From Penicillus capitatus (Eukaryota > Chlorophyta), in NCBI GenBank assembly GCA_965649825.1, contig OZ287702.1, positions 868,001 through 932,000 of the forward strand: 64,000 nt of DNA, read 5' to 3'. The position numbers and the translations under genes were made by a program. The notes under the pieces were generated by a model. The model was not told the DNA's origin. It searched no databases and saw only the letters and a list, made by a program, of their open reading frames with translations. This document shows positions 11,752 to 23,900 of the stretch, in pieces. How positions within the stretch are numbered: the stretch's first letter is position 1; the number at the start of each line of letters is the position of its first letter.

Positions 11752-14087
11752 AATGGAGACGATTGTGACGTCCGAAGAAAACGATCTGCTGCTGGACTTC
11801 CTTACCGAACTCGGTGAACTTCGACACTCCAATATCGATCATCGATTAGCGATGATGTGAAAAAGGGTCGACGAACTCATTGGAAGAGAAGAGCCTTATT
11901 CTCGATCGTTTCTCCTTCGAAGCTGCTAAGCTCTACATCGAGTGCGTTGCAGGGGGTATGTTCGTTCGGGATCGATGTATGGATGTGCAGACTTGCCAAG
12001 GGGGATGCGGCGCTACGCCTAGAGGCTGGGTTTCTATCACTCGTGCACATCATTTACTGTGGCCAACACTTCGCCGATCGCATCTCACATGTTCACTTCT
12101 TTCCTCACGACGACACAGATCGAGAAAGAGTGATGGCAGAGTTTGCGTGAATGGTATGAAATGTTTTATCAAGAACTGAAAGAGGATGCCATCGCTGTTA
12201 AGCATGTTGCAAGAGATGCCTTTCACTGGTCACACTCTTCTCACACTTTTCGATGATGTGACTGCCAGTCTCTCTAGGGGGACGGTTTGCCATGATTTGA
12301 CAGCTGGTCTGTTCGAAAAGGCAAAAGCGATCGTGCTGTTGCATCCTGTCTTGTCAATAGATAAAGAAGCGGCCAGTGAGAAGCAGATCTTTCAGGTCCG
12401 AGCTCTCTTTAGCATCAAGATGACAGCTATGAGATAAATGATGATTTCTCTGTCGGTGCTGTTCAGGCTAAAAGCTTGTCGGATTTGGTGGATGTCATCG
12501 AGGCGCGTCCGATCGTGACGCGATTTGAAACCTCGGAAAACCATATCCGTTATGAACACATGGAGAACTGTCTCTTGCAGACGGCCTATCAAGCATGGCA
12601 CCAAGACAAATGCTTGACATTTCAGGGCGACGTGCAAGATCGTCGACTGGTATTGGGCTTCGAATTCAGCGGCAATATGCAAAACATCGCCAATATCTTG
12701 AACGGAAACGTCAGTCGTCTTGCCTTCGATCGTGCCAGGGTGTGTGACGATGTTTGTTCAGGAGACATGTCTGAAGGAATATGCAGAAGACGAATTGGCA
12801 TTCTTTGTGGCACGGGTGTTTCACGTACCGCGTTTTGTTTCGAGTCATCTGCAGCTGCGTATCGTCTGGGACGGCATTGTTGGAAGAAGTGGTCCCCAGT
12901 TTTCCAAGTGGAATCTTTCGTTGAGAGCGTTGATGATGGATGTATTCAGCTTTGATCATAAACGCCTGCTGGCGCATCTGTCCAATCAGGACATCCCGTT
13001 GCGTATCTTTACCAGACTGATGCTGGGTATCGCCCTTGATGCATTTTTCGAAGATGAGGAAGCATTGAGCAGAGATCCTTTCTCTTCCCTCGAAAATGAA
13101 TCGTTCTTTCATCACTTTTCTGCGAAACTCTGCTCGCAGATGTGTCACATCAAGGACGTACTGCGTTTAATCCTGTTCTGCCCGGGATTGGGAGCAGAGA
13201 AAGCAAGAGATCTTCTGGTCAGCACGAATGTATGGAGCGTCCGCCTCTTAACCGTCGGTCTTCTGATGATGTATCATGATATCTAGATTCGCCGAGACGA
13301 TATGCGAAGGAGTGTGATCGAGTTTCCGTGCACAACAGAGTACAGAGATGTGTACCGCAGCAAGGTGGAATCTGCAGGTCTGACAGATACCATGGAGAAC
13401 CTCATGGGTCATGCAAATCAGATCGAAGGGCGTTCTGGCACCGCTGCAGTGCATTTCCGCAGAGCTGGAATAACAGAGGAACACAACACTGCCATGAGAG
13501 ACGTCGAAAGGACACTGGCAGAGATTCTCACGCATGACAAAGACAACTTCATGCGTGCACTCCAGCTCGAGGCACTGCATATCGAAAAGCTCCTGAGCTC
13601 AGCCATCCAGCGGCAGCATATCGTGAACAACATCCACACCGTCTTGAAGGACATGCACCATGCTCTCAAGCAGAAGGCTGAACTGTTGGACAGGTTAGCA
13701 TTTTTCGTTGCCTCTCATGAAGAGATCGAAGCAGAGAGTCACTATGGACTGATGGTCGCCGTGACGATTCTCTTGAAGAAAATGCCAGAGGATACGACTC
13801 GTGCGCTCGGATCAGAAGACAGTCGGCAGTTACAGGACGACTTTGAATCTATCTTTCGTCATCCACGTCTCTCTCAGGAGCTCAGCCTCTTGTTGGCGGT
13901 GCGAGTGGTCTATATCGCTTACCTTTTCGGCAGTCACATCGCCGGCTATCTCATTTTCGATCGAGATTTCATGCGAAGCATTCTGGCAATCATGCAGAAC
14001 AAGTGCTTGAGTGGGATCGATCCGACCGATGCTTTACAGAAACGCATTCTGACATCTATACACGAGCATCTGACAGATCAAGACTGA
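11752..14087 (+). CDS. Unrecognised large helical protein
   Basis: Spliced plus-strand gene starting METIVTSEENDLLLDF at 11752. A 52-nt intron (GTGAAC...AAAAAG) follows, then exons to a final long exon (about 13290-14087) ending in TGA at 14085. A 48-nt intron near 13220-13285 joins NVWS to IRRDDMRRS in frame. The predicted protein is roughly 650 residues, mostly amphipathic helix with no low complexity, like an alpha-solenoid or a large scaffold subunit. I find no catalytic motif and cannot assign a family. Its last 10 bp overlap the stop end of the convergent bL20m gene. Confidence 0.65.
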
Positions 14088-14428
14088 GATGATTCCTTCT
14101 GTACGGACTGCTGAGTAACAATGTGTGTCAAGGCTTTGAAAGTAAAGGGCTCACTCGAGGCCAACATCGACAGCATTTTGCGATTGATCCAGATGTTTTC
14201 GGTCTTCAAGCCATGCATGAAGGCACTGTATGTGATTCCATGCTCTCTTGTCCCGGCACCGATCCTTTGTATCCAGAGCTTCCGAAATTCGCGTTTCTTC
14301 TCTCGGCGGCTTTCGTACTGAAAGACCAGCGCTCGTTCGACCCGTGGACGGGCAATTCGGATGCAGTTCTTGCCTCGACCCTTGAACCCCTTGGCCAGCC
14401 TCAGCACCGTTGCCTTATCCAGCGGCAT
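14078..14428 (-). CDS. Organellar ribosomal protein bL20
   Basis: A single exon of 116 codons from ATG 14428 (MPLDKATVLRLAKGF) to TGA at 14078. It carries bL20 signatures: LAKGFKGRGKNC, RVERALVFQYESRREKKREF, LWIQRIGAGTREHG, YSAFMHGL and NRKMLSMLA. bL20 binds 23S-type rRNA early in large-subunit assembly. Eukaryotic copies serve mitochondria or plastids. I see no long targeting extension unless translation starts upstream, so mitochondrial is the default guess. The gene is convergent with and overlaps the helical gene by 10 bp at its 3' end, and is divergent from the acyl-CoA synthetase with only 47 bp between start codons. Confidence 0.88.
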   Translation of the reverse strand: MPLDKATVLRLAKGFKGRGKNCIRIARPRVERALVFQYESRREKKREFRKLWIQRIGAGTREHGITYSAFMHGLKTENIWINRKMLSMLASSEPFTFKALTHIVTQQSVQKESSQS

Positions 14429-14475
14429 CTTGCACAATGATGTGACGTTTACTGTGTGTTCGCTATTTCGTCGAC

Positions 14476-17387
14476 ATGCTGAAACCTTCGCGTTTGTATA
14501 AGCCAAAGCCGACAACTGACCCGACCTATGACCTCCTTCGCTCTGAGACGGCACCACTCGGTGCCTTCTTCCGCCCGCAGTGTATTGCCGTCATCGGTGC
14601 GACGGATCGGCCCGGAAGTGTCGGCAAAACGGTCTTATGGAATCTGATACGTCATCCATTCGGCGGAACTGTCTTTCCGATCAATCCAAAACGAAAGAGC
14701 GTCCTGGGCGTCAGAGCCTATCCGACCGTCAAGGAGACACCGGACCAAGTTGAACTCGCCCTGATTGTGACTCCTGCCGTCACGGTGCCGAAACTCGTGA
14801 AAGAATGCGTCGATGCCGATATACGTGGCGTCATTATTCTCTCTGCCGGGTTCAAAGAGATTGGCGAATCGGGAATTCAGCTGGAGAAGGAGATTCTGGA
14901 GGCGATTCGAAAGAGTGAGACACGTGTGATTGGGCCCAATTGCTTAGGACTCATGAATCCTTTGACGGGACTGAATGCAACATTTGCTAGCTCCTTGGCC
15001 AAACCAGGCAATGTCGGATTCATCAGTCAAAGCGGCGCATTGTGCACAGCTGTATTGGATTGGAGTCTGGAAGAGAATGTCGGCTTCAGTGCCTTTGTCT
15101 CGATCGGTTCCATGCTTGACGTGAACTGGGGAGATTTGATTTATTACTTAGGAGATGACCCACGCACGCACAGCATTGTCATTTATATGGAATCGGTGGG
15201 GAATGCACGGAGATTTCTCTCTGCGGCACGAGAGGTGGCCATGACCAAGCCGATTATTGTGATCAAGGCTGGGAGAACAACAGAAGCGGCAAAGGCAGCG
15301 GCATCGCATACAGGATCACTTGCCGGCAGCGATGCTGTACTGGATGCTGCTTTCACTCGCTGTGGCGTCATGCGTGTCAACACCATTGCTCAGCTATTCA
15401 ACTTGGCGGAAGTCCTTTCAAAACAGGTGACGCATGGATGACGTGACCTTTGGGATTGGACCGTAGAGAATCGGATGGCTATGTTTTTAGGGACAGAAGC
15501 TACCAGCAGGTCCACGACTGACAATCATCACCAATGCAGGGGGTCCAGGGGTGTTGGCCACTGATGCATTGATGTTGACTGGAGGAGAATTGGCCACTCT
15601 GTCCGATGAGACACAAACGGCCTTAGATGCTATCTTGCCATCCCAATGGAGTCACGGCAATCCCATCGATATCCTGGGAGACGCCGAACCCGAACGCTAT
15701 GCCAAGACACTCGAAGTGTGTGCTCAGGACGCGAACAGTGATGGACTGCTGGTGGTATTGACCCCTCAAGCCATGACCGATGCGACGAGTACCGCAGAGA
15801 AACTGAAGAATGTGACGGAGAGCGTGAAGAAACCTGTTTTGGCAAGTTGGATGGGAGGCCCAGATGTGATGCCAGGCGTCTCCGTTTTGAACAAAGCAGG
15901 CATTCCAACCTACTCCTTCCCCGATGCCGCCTGCGAAGTGTATAATCTGATGTGGAAATACAAGCACAATCTTCAATCCCTCTACGAAACGCCGACCCTG
16001 TCCAGGAAAGGAAAGCTCACGGATTACATGAACGGGACAGATTCCAGTCAAGGCGAATCTGTTCAGGGAATGATCGACAAAGCCCTTCGAGAAGGCAGGA
16101 CGATCTTGACAGAACTGGAATCGAAGAAGCTCCTCTCGGAATACGACATTCCAACTGTCCAATCACTCTTCGCAACCTGTGCAGAAGAAGCAGTGGCTCA
16201 AGCTGAGGCTATGGGATATCCCGTTGTCGTCAAGGTTGTTTCCAAGACGATCACACATAAAACAGATGTCGGCGGTGTTAAGCTCAATGTGCATTCATCC
16301 GAAGATGTGCGCCAGACTTTTGAAGAGATGCAAAAGTCGATCACCGAAAAGGTCCATCCTTTCAAATTTATTGCGTGTCGTGAGGATGGGTATTCTGTAG
16401 TTTGGCGAGGAGCACTTTGAGGGTGTCTCGATACAGCCGATGGTGTCACTCAGTGATGGATACGAACTCATTATCGGCAGCAGTGTGGATCCTCAGTTCG
16501 GTCCTGTCTTGGTGTTCGGTTCCGGTGGATCGCTGGTCGAAGTTTTCCAGGATCGCAGCATCATGCTGCCTCCGCTGACCACAACGTTGGCCAGAAGAAT
16601 GATGGAGACGACAAAAATCTACAAGGCATTGAAAGGCGTCCGTGGCCGTTCCTCGGCTGATCTGACCGAGCTGGAACACCTCCTTGTGCGTTTCAGTGAA
16701 CTGATTGTCGAGAATCCACGCATTAAGGAGTTCGATATCAATCCATTGCTAGTCTTTGAGGCGTCACACAGATTCCCTCTGCTGGCGCTGGACGCCCGTG
16801 CTGTTCTCTTTCCGGCTGATGTGCCCGACAAGGACCTGCCGAAGACGGCCATTCGTCCCTATCCTTCACAGTACATCTCCCACTGGACGTTATCGGATGG
16901 AGAGCACATCGTTATCCGTCCTATCCGTCCAGAAGACGAGAAGAAAATTGCAGAATTCCATCGAACCTTATCGGAGGAGAGCGTCTACTTCAGATACTTC
17001 CATTCCGTCAAGCTGGACACCCGTGTGGCCCACGAACGGCTGACAAGGATCTGTTTTATCGATTACGATCGTGAAATCGCTTTGGTCATTGAGCACGAAG
17101 GAAAGGAGGGTACAGAGATCATTGGTGCCTCTCGCCTCAGCAAGTCACATGAAGGCATCAATCAAGCAGAGTTTGCTATGCTGATCACGGACGGCTATCA
17201 GCGCAAGGGACTCGGAACGGAGACGCTGAAAAGATTGGTTGATGTTGGCCGCCATGAGAAAATTGAAACGATCGTTGCGCAGATTCTGCCGGAGAATATG
17301 GCAATGCAGCGTGTCTGCGAGAAGGTCGGTTTCGAGATCGAGTTCGATCACGAAAGCGACTATGTCCGAGCTCGACTTCAATTGTAG
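14476..17387 (+). CDS. ADP-forming acyl-CoA synthetase (ACD) fused to a GNAT acetyltransferase
   Basis: Three exons, with introns 15427-15490 (64 nt) and 16352-16400 (49 nt). Domains in order are a CoA-binding Rossmann domain ([19 protein letters not shown]), succinyl-CoA-ligase-like domains with the phospho-His motif [10 protein letters not shown] and [14 protein letters not shown], an ATP-grasp domain ([39 protein letters not shown]), and a C-terminal GNAT with the acetyl-CoA loop YQRKGLGT. This is the Pat/YfiQ-like layout common in bacteria. ADP-forming synthetases interconvert acetyl-CoA and acetate while making ATP. In bacterial Pat proteins the ligase part is regulatory and the GNAT acetylates lysines, but here the ligase keeps its catalytic His, so activity is plausible. 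No obvious N-terminal targeting peptide is seen. Uncommon in eukaryotes, so likely an old bacterial acquisition that has gained introns. Confidence 0.92.
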
Positions 17388-17641
17388 CATTGCCCGAAAC
17401 GATCTATGTGCTTCTCATAATAAAAACATGTACTCACGTGTTTGCATTGTGTAATCTCAACGTCACATCATTTCGTGCAATGCGTTTCCGAAGTCGTCGG
17501 GCGTCGCTGGACAACAATCGCGCCGACGATCTTCTCTGTTGTTCACCGAAGGAAAATGAATTTCGACAGGTGATTTCCTGACTTCCTATTCTCACACTTG
17601 TCACACTTTGACGAAAGGGAGTGGAGATTGATGAAGACAGA

Positions 17642-17932
17642 CTATGCCACATCATTGAGGCCGTAAATGTATGCCAAGCGAGAAGTATTGCCATCTACAC
17701 AGTGCTCGATGATTTCTCCAACAGGAACTCGAATTCGCACGGATTGATGAGAGCTTTGTAGAATCCACCGATCGAGCCGTAAGTCAAATCTCGGAAGATA
17801 AAAGCTTCAGTACGAGATCCTAGATGCGCCTTGTGCGACTCCTGCAATGGGGTCTTGAAGTTCGGAAGACGAACGATCATGTAATGAGCCTCCCTCAAGA
17901 CAGAAACGGCTCCGAACTCACAGAATGGCCAT
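17642..17932 (-). CDS. Small hypothetical protein
   Basis: Candidate gene with ATG at 17932 (MAIL). A short 28-nt intron leads to EAHYMIVRLPNFKTPLQ and EAFIFRDLTYGSI, and a possible 41-nt intron leads to VPVGEIIEHCVDGNTSRLAYIYGL, with a stop at 17642 (about 73 residues). The composition looks like a real globular protein, but the 28-nt intron is unusually short for this window and the 3' splice has alternatives. I do not recognise the family. Its start codon lies close to the 5' end of the divergent CEP290-like gene. Confidence 0.4.
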
Positions 17933-17988
17933 CTGGACCCGGAGTTGTTTCTCTTTGTGTTTTTTTTTTCGAATAAAGGAGCAATTCA

Positions 17989-20900
17989 GGAGATGCAGCA
18001 ACAAAGTCCCACGAATGCACCTGGTATGGAGTTTAGATCGCCGAGATCGGAAGAAAGATCGCACAGCATCGGGGAAGAGCACAGTTCAGTTGGGAGATCT
18101 CAAAATGCGGAAGAGTACAGGGATCGTGCGTTTTCACGCGGCCACCCGTCTTTGTTCTTCTCGACATCTGCCTCACCTGCCAGTTCTCAGATTCGAGTAT
18201 TCGCTTCAAGGCAGCCAAGACCATCCACGGGTCCTTTGATTCATAGAACGTGCTGAAGATGCAAGAATGGAGAATCGAAAAGCTTCTGCAGGAAAAATCG
18301 GAACTCGAAAAGGTCCATAGCCAACAGAGCCGCGAAGCTGAAGAGCTCAGAAGAGAGAACATACAAGTGTGCAAAGCAGTGAAGTCAGAAACGCATATCT
18401 GCCTTTGATGCTCGTTCTGATACAGGTTTCGGAAAAGATCCTCGATTTGGATGCACAGGCGGCGAAGATGCGCAGTGCTCTTCGAGAAAGGCAACAGTTA
18501 CTGGAACAGACGCAGCACAAACACGCGAGAGATATCGATGAAAGAGTTCGGACCGAGAATCGATTGAAAAACGACATCGAGTCATTGAAGCACGAAGTCG
18601 ATCTCAGAGACAGCAGCATTCGGTAAGCCTTGGCAGTTCCTTGAAGTGCCACCGTCATCATTGGAGATAGAGACCTCGAACAACGAAAGAAAACCGTTGA
18701 AGAGAACAGCTCGGCGTTGAAGCATTGTTTGAGTTACTATGGTTTGCTTCCCACAACGACAGAAGACTCCTGGAATCGAGAGATGATCCAACAAGTCAAT
18801 GCAAAGGACATTGCTCTCAGAGAACTCTCCGAACGTTTTAACGAAGCACAGGAGAAACAGGCAAAGAGAAGATAAGATTCAAGATCGCGATGACGTTTCG
18901 TGATGATGATAGGTTGCTCTAGTGGAAGCTTATGAGCGATTGGAAGCCGAAATGAAGCTGGAGACAAAAAGAGCTGTCGAGAAACATAAGGGCTGTGTCG
19001 AGGAGCTTACCAAAAGGCTCAGAATGATCGAATGTGAATTGGAGACATCTCGGCGTAGTTACGAATCGCTGGAGCATTCGTATGGGCGACTCGAATCGCA
19101 ATTGGCAGAATCTACAAGACAGAATGCTATGTATGAGGAAGGAGTGTATGGTCTGTCAGAGGTCGGCAAACATGCCTGTGCACAATTTGTGTACAGACAT
19201 GTCTGTAACTAGGCGGTGGAGAATATTAAGGAATTAAAAGTCCGTTTAATTGAAGCCAAAAAGAAACAGGAAGAGCTCGTATGGACTGCAAACCAGCTGT
19301 CTGAGCAGCTCGAAGATGCGGATGATGAAAACGCGAAACTCAGAGAGCAAGTATAGTCGGAAGAAGACCCTGGGAATCCATACATGTCCGTGTGATACAG
19401 TTGGGAATACCCCTACGAGAACACATTTGCACCGAGGAAGGTTCCGGAATGGGGAGAACGTTGACCCGGTCGCAGTTAACAGCTCTGAATCGTCAGTTGG
19501 AAGCCGAAATCGATGATCTCGAGAAGGAAAGGTCATCTCTCAAGACCCAACTGAGACTCAAATGCACAGCCTATGGAAAAGATGCTGTGGAGGAGTTTTT
19601 AAACGAAGCCCAATCGCAGTTGGTGCTCATGTTCATCGAAGAACTGCAGTCGTCGAGTGATGCCTCCTCTGCAAACTCCAAAACGCAGATCATACAGCAT
19701 CTATCGAAGAAGGTCGGCAGAACGTGTATCTAGAGTTCTTTGGAAGAATGCTTCGAAGCAGATTGAGATTCTAGAAGGCCAGTTGCAACAGAGAGCTACC
19801 AGTACTTTACACCCACGATTACGAGGAGTTAACGATCAGCGAATCTTCGATCAAACCAAGAAGGCCCTGACTGATTTGAAAGAAACTGTTTTGAAAGGAG
19901 ATGGCACAGAACAAACAGAAAACGGTGGGTACAGTTCGGTCTTGGAACCACGAGCTAGCCTCCTTGTGACTGACCGACAGGAACGGCAATGATGCCGGAG
20001 GGTTCGGAGATCGCTCACAAGGTGGACTGTTTGATGGAACTGGTGACAGACGCAGAAAAGAAAGTGACCGACACCACTCTACGCGATGCTTTTGCGACGG
20101 ATATCGACCATCGCCACTTTCCAGAAGCTTCTTGTGGCTTATCCTTTCAACAGGCATAAAATAACGGATTGCATCTGTCTCAGTGGAAAAGCTGCTGAAA
20201 GAACAAATGCAGTCATTGGCCAGAGAAGTGGCCGAGTTGCAGATTGGACGGGATCAGCTACGGCAAGAGAACGAAAAGCTCAAGGCAACGAAGCCGTCAA
20301 CAGATGTGGACTGCCAAACAGGTCTGGTCTTTCGGTGGCTCGGCACAAGTGTCGGCGCCAAGCAACACGTCAACGCCGTCTGTCCTTGTTTCAGAGATGC
20401 AGGATGTCGTGTCTCTGTCTCACATAACGGCCATCTCTGCCCTGAATGAAAAACTGAAAGAAATGCAAAAGATCTGTCGACTGTACAGAAACAAACTAAA
20501 AGAGATGGAAGAGACGCACATCGTTTCTCAGTCTGCTCTGAAGTCGGAACTCGAACAAACACAAAAACAAAACGAAGAGTCTACAAAGCAGGCACGAGAA
20601 ATATTCTTTTCCTTCGTATGAGACCGCGCTCTAGATCTGTGAACTTAAACTCTCCTTGGAAGCGGCGCAGATGCTGAACAGAGAGCTCGAGAATGGATTG
20701 TCAGTCACATCACGGCACGATCCAGAACAGATAAAGGCTAACGGCCAGAAACTCGTTCGCGAGAAAGCCCTTCTCCACGTAACCATGACTACCCAAATCG
20801 TGCATCTCAAAAGATGTGTATCCTGTTCAGGTGAAATGTCAAAAACTGGAGCAGCGATTGAAAACTGCGACTGAGGCTGAAAGGCAGTGGAGTGAATGGC

Positions 20901-23900
20901 ATGCTGAATTGAAACATGTCACTGAGGATGCCACTGTTGCTCTGCGAACGGAGATGTATCTCCTTAAACATGCAAACAGAAAGCTCAAACTGAAGCTGCT
21001 TGATGCGATGCATCAATTGGACCAATCCATGCCAATAAAGGCAGGGTATCACTCAAGTGGCCTTTCCACGATGCATTCCGAAACACAGGCTTTCTGCGAT
21101 CTCTACCATCACCACGAGAAAACGAGAGCCAAGTTGATGGGCGATTTCGCGGAACAGATGTCCGTTCACAGAAGATCCCAATCTGATCTCATCGCAGCCA
21201 GAAAGAATGCAGCGTTCTGGATGCAACAGTAAAGAATCGCGAGAACTCAAAAAGATATCATGCACTTTGTCTTTCAGATACTACGGCATCTCAGCAGTTC
21301 AACATCATCTTGAGCATGGAACACGTAATAGATTAGAAACACCAAACGAAGATCGATACCAATCCCTTCCAGGGAATCCACTTACAGCAGATGTGCTCAA
21401 CAATAAACTGAAGAGGGAGTTGGAGGTCGAAGAAGGACAAAGAAAGCAGGCAGAAGGGAATGTTAAACAGATGGAGGCGAGATCTTTTTCGCCGATCATT
21501 CGAGAGTTTGAAAATGCATGCAGGAGCATATGGATGTACTGAACGAACAGGTGTTGGCATCAGCAAAGGAGCTCGATCAGACAAGACAACTTGTTTGGGA
21601 ACTGGAGGAACAGATATCTCAGGCGCGTAACTGTTCTCATGTTAGGACAGTGGCTGCACTTCACGAGGCAGAAATCGAGATTGAGCGGCTGTCCCTTGAT
21701 GTAATGTGACAGAGCATGTGTTCCAACCCAATGTTTGATCCTGTAGAATGAACATTTTTGGAAAGGAACGAGGGATGGAAGCATTCAGGAATGTTCTGGA
21801 GCTGGAGCCATCATTTGCAGAACACCATCTGTTGTTCCGTTGTATGAAGAAGACGATCAACATTGTTGTCAGACGTTGCAGAACGACAATGAGACGAAGA
21901 GGTTGCAGGAAAGAGTCCTGGTTCTTCAGAAAGCTTACAGAACTGTATATCGACAGAATACAGCCTTGCAACATCAGCTTGTATGGACAGAGAAATTGAG
22001 ATCAGACCTGGAGGATCGCCTGTTTCAATTTCCCAAGTTCGCTGAAAAGAGCATCTCGATGGACAGCGATGAGAATCGATGCCGGTCGATTGAAGAAGCC
22101 TTTACGAGACAGAGATTGAAGACACTGCTAGACGAAAATGCACATCTCCATCAGTACATGCACAAACTCGCAGTGTCATTAGACTCCCAGCAAACATCTC
22201 TCTCACGAGAAGACAAATCGGAGTCTAACGCGTGGTCGGTGTCGAAGCAAGAGAAGGCAACTGCGGATCGAAAGCTCAAAAGTGCTGAAGAAGAGGTGCG
22301 GCCAATTGAGTCGCTCTTTTGTCGAAAAGGACTATACGGCATGTTTTGTAGATTTCTTACTTGCGATGCAAGGTGCAGAGGCTGGAGGAATCTCTAAAGA
22401 AGCTAGAGAATACTGCAATCTCTGCTCAAGAAGATTGCAGACAAGAGATAAAGAAATCGGGGGACCTCTGTGGAAGCCTGGAGGCTCAACTACTAGAACA
22501 GCGACGGTTGACGGACAAACAAATGAACTTCTGTCTCTATCATGCCTTCTTGAATACACTTGGTTTACGCAATAGCCATAAAAGCGATCCTGAAAAGGAA
22601 AACGACTGCAGACTTCTTCTGAATCAGGTGATGACAAGTGGATGACCTCTCTGAAGGAGCGAATTGATAAGAGATCGTTCAAACGTTGTAGATAGATCTT
22701 GTCAAAGACATCAAAATAGAGATGGAAGACCTTAAGTACAAGCATCGAGAGACAGAGATGGCACTCAAGAAAGAAATGGATAGAAATGGTGGATTGGAAG
22801 AAGAAATCGTTTGCCTTCGGAGAAGAATGGCCGAAGAAGAATCGCGACAACGCAAAGAAGCCTCAATCGAGGTCTGTTTTCTCCAAGTCCCCAACACAAA
22901 ACATAATCATCGACCATCATCAGGAGACTTCTGTCGTCGAGCGTCTGCTGCAAGACTTGAAGGCGCAGCTGCGTCTGAAAGATGCCAAGATTGCTGAACT
23001 GACGCAGATAGAGTGTGACACAAAGATTGGAGATGTGGTGAGAATGCCGAGTTCGACGCTAGAAGGATAGAGAATCCAATGTTCGAAGTCTCTCTGGTGC
23101 TCAGGAAGTCGAGCAGAGGGGCGACGGGGCCCGTGTGCTCCTCAGTCAAGAAAGGGAGCTGTCTTGGTACGAAGAACAGCTTAAGGAAGCTGAAGAGAAG
23201 CTGAAGGCATTCCAATCGACATACGAATCCGAATTGCTTGCCAAAGAGAAACAGATGAAAGAATTGCTCCACGAAAAAGAGAACAAAGAAAACCCTGCCA
23301 AACATGATAGATCAAGAAACAAATGGCAAAGACAACTGAAGGAGAAAGATATGACGATAAAACAACTCAATGAAGCACTCGAGCTTCTCAAACAACAACG
23401 TCTGTCGGACAGCAAAGACAAAACAACGGACAAGTTTCTGATAAATGATTTTCGAAGGACTGACGCTTCATCGAATACAGGCGCCGTTCATCGATGGACT
23501 CGATTCCACAGAGATCCGCGTCAAATGCAGAAGATCTTCGCTCTTGGAAAGCTCAAAGACTGAAAGAAATCCGTCTACTCCAGAACAGGATCAGAGAGGC
23601 AGACGATCAGTTGAAAGAGCAAGATGAACAGATAAAGGACACGAAGAGCAATCTACAGAAAGAACGCGAGATCAGTACACGTCTACGGATCCAGATAAAA
23701 CAACTGAGGCAGAAGACTGGGATGGACAGCAGCACAACACAGGCACTTAACTGACAGCAGTGATCGTTGAGATACGGTGCGAAGAAGAAATGATTGTAGG
23801 ACAGGCGGGAGCATGTCGAAGAAGCCCAAGAGCGTATGAATGCATTGATTGCTGAGAATGAGCTCCTGAGGAGACAAACAGGGAGAGGCAGCGGCACCCA

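Noticed and set aside
14121-14440. Plus-strand frames across bL20m
   Set aside because: Antisense shadows of a clearly conserved ribosomal protein.
18033-18494. Long minus-strand open frame (YESKDPWMVLAALKRILESE...) overlapping the 5' part of the CEP290-like gene
   Set aside because: It reads like protein in places, but it is antisense to coiled-coil exons, lacks a clear splice context and has no family match. I kept the plus-strand gene, though the 5' exons there are uncertain.
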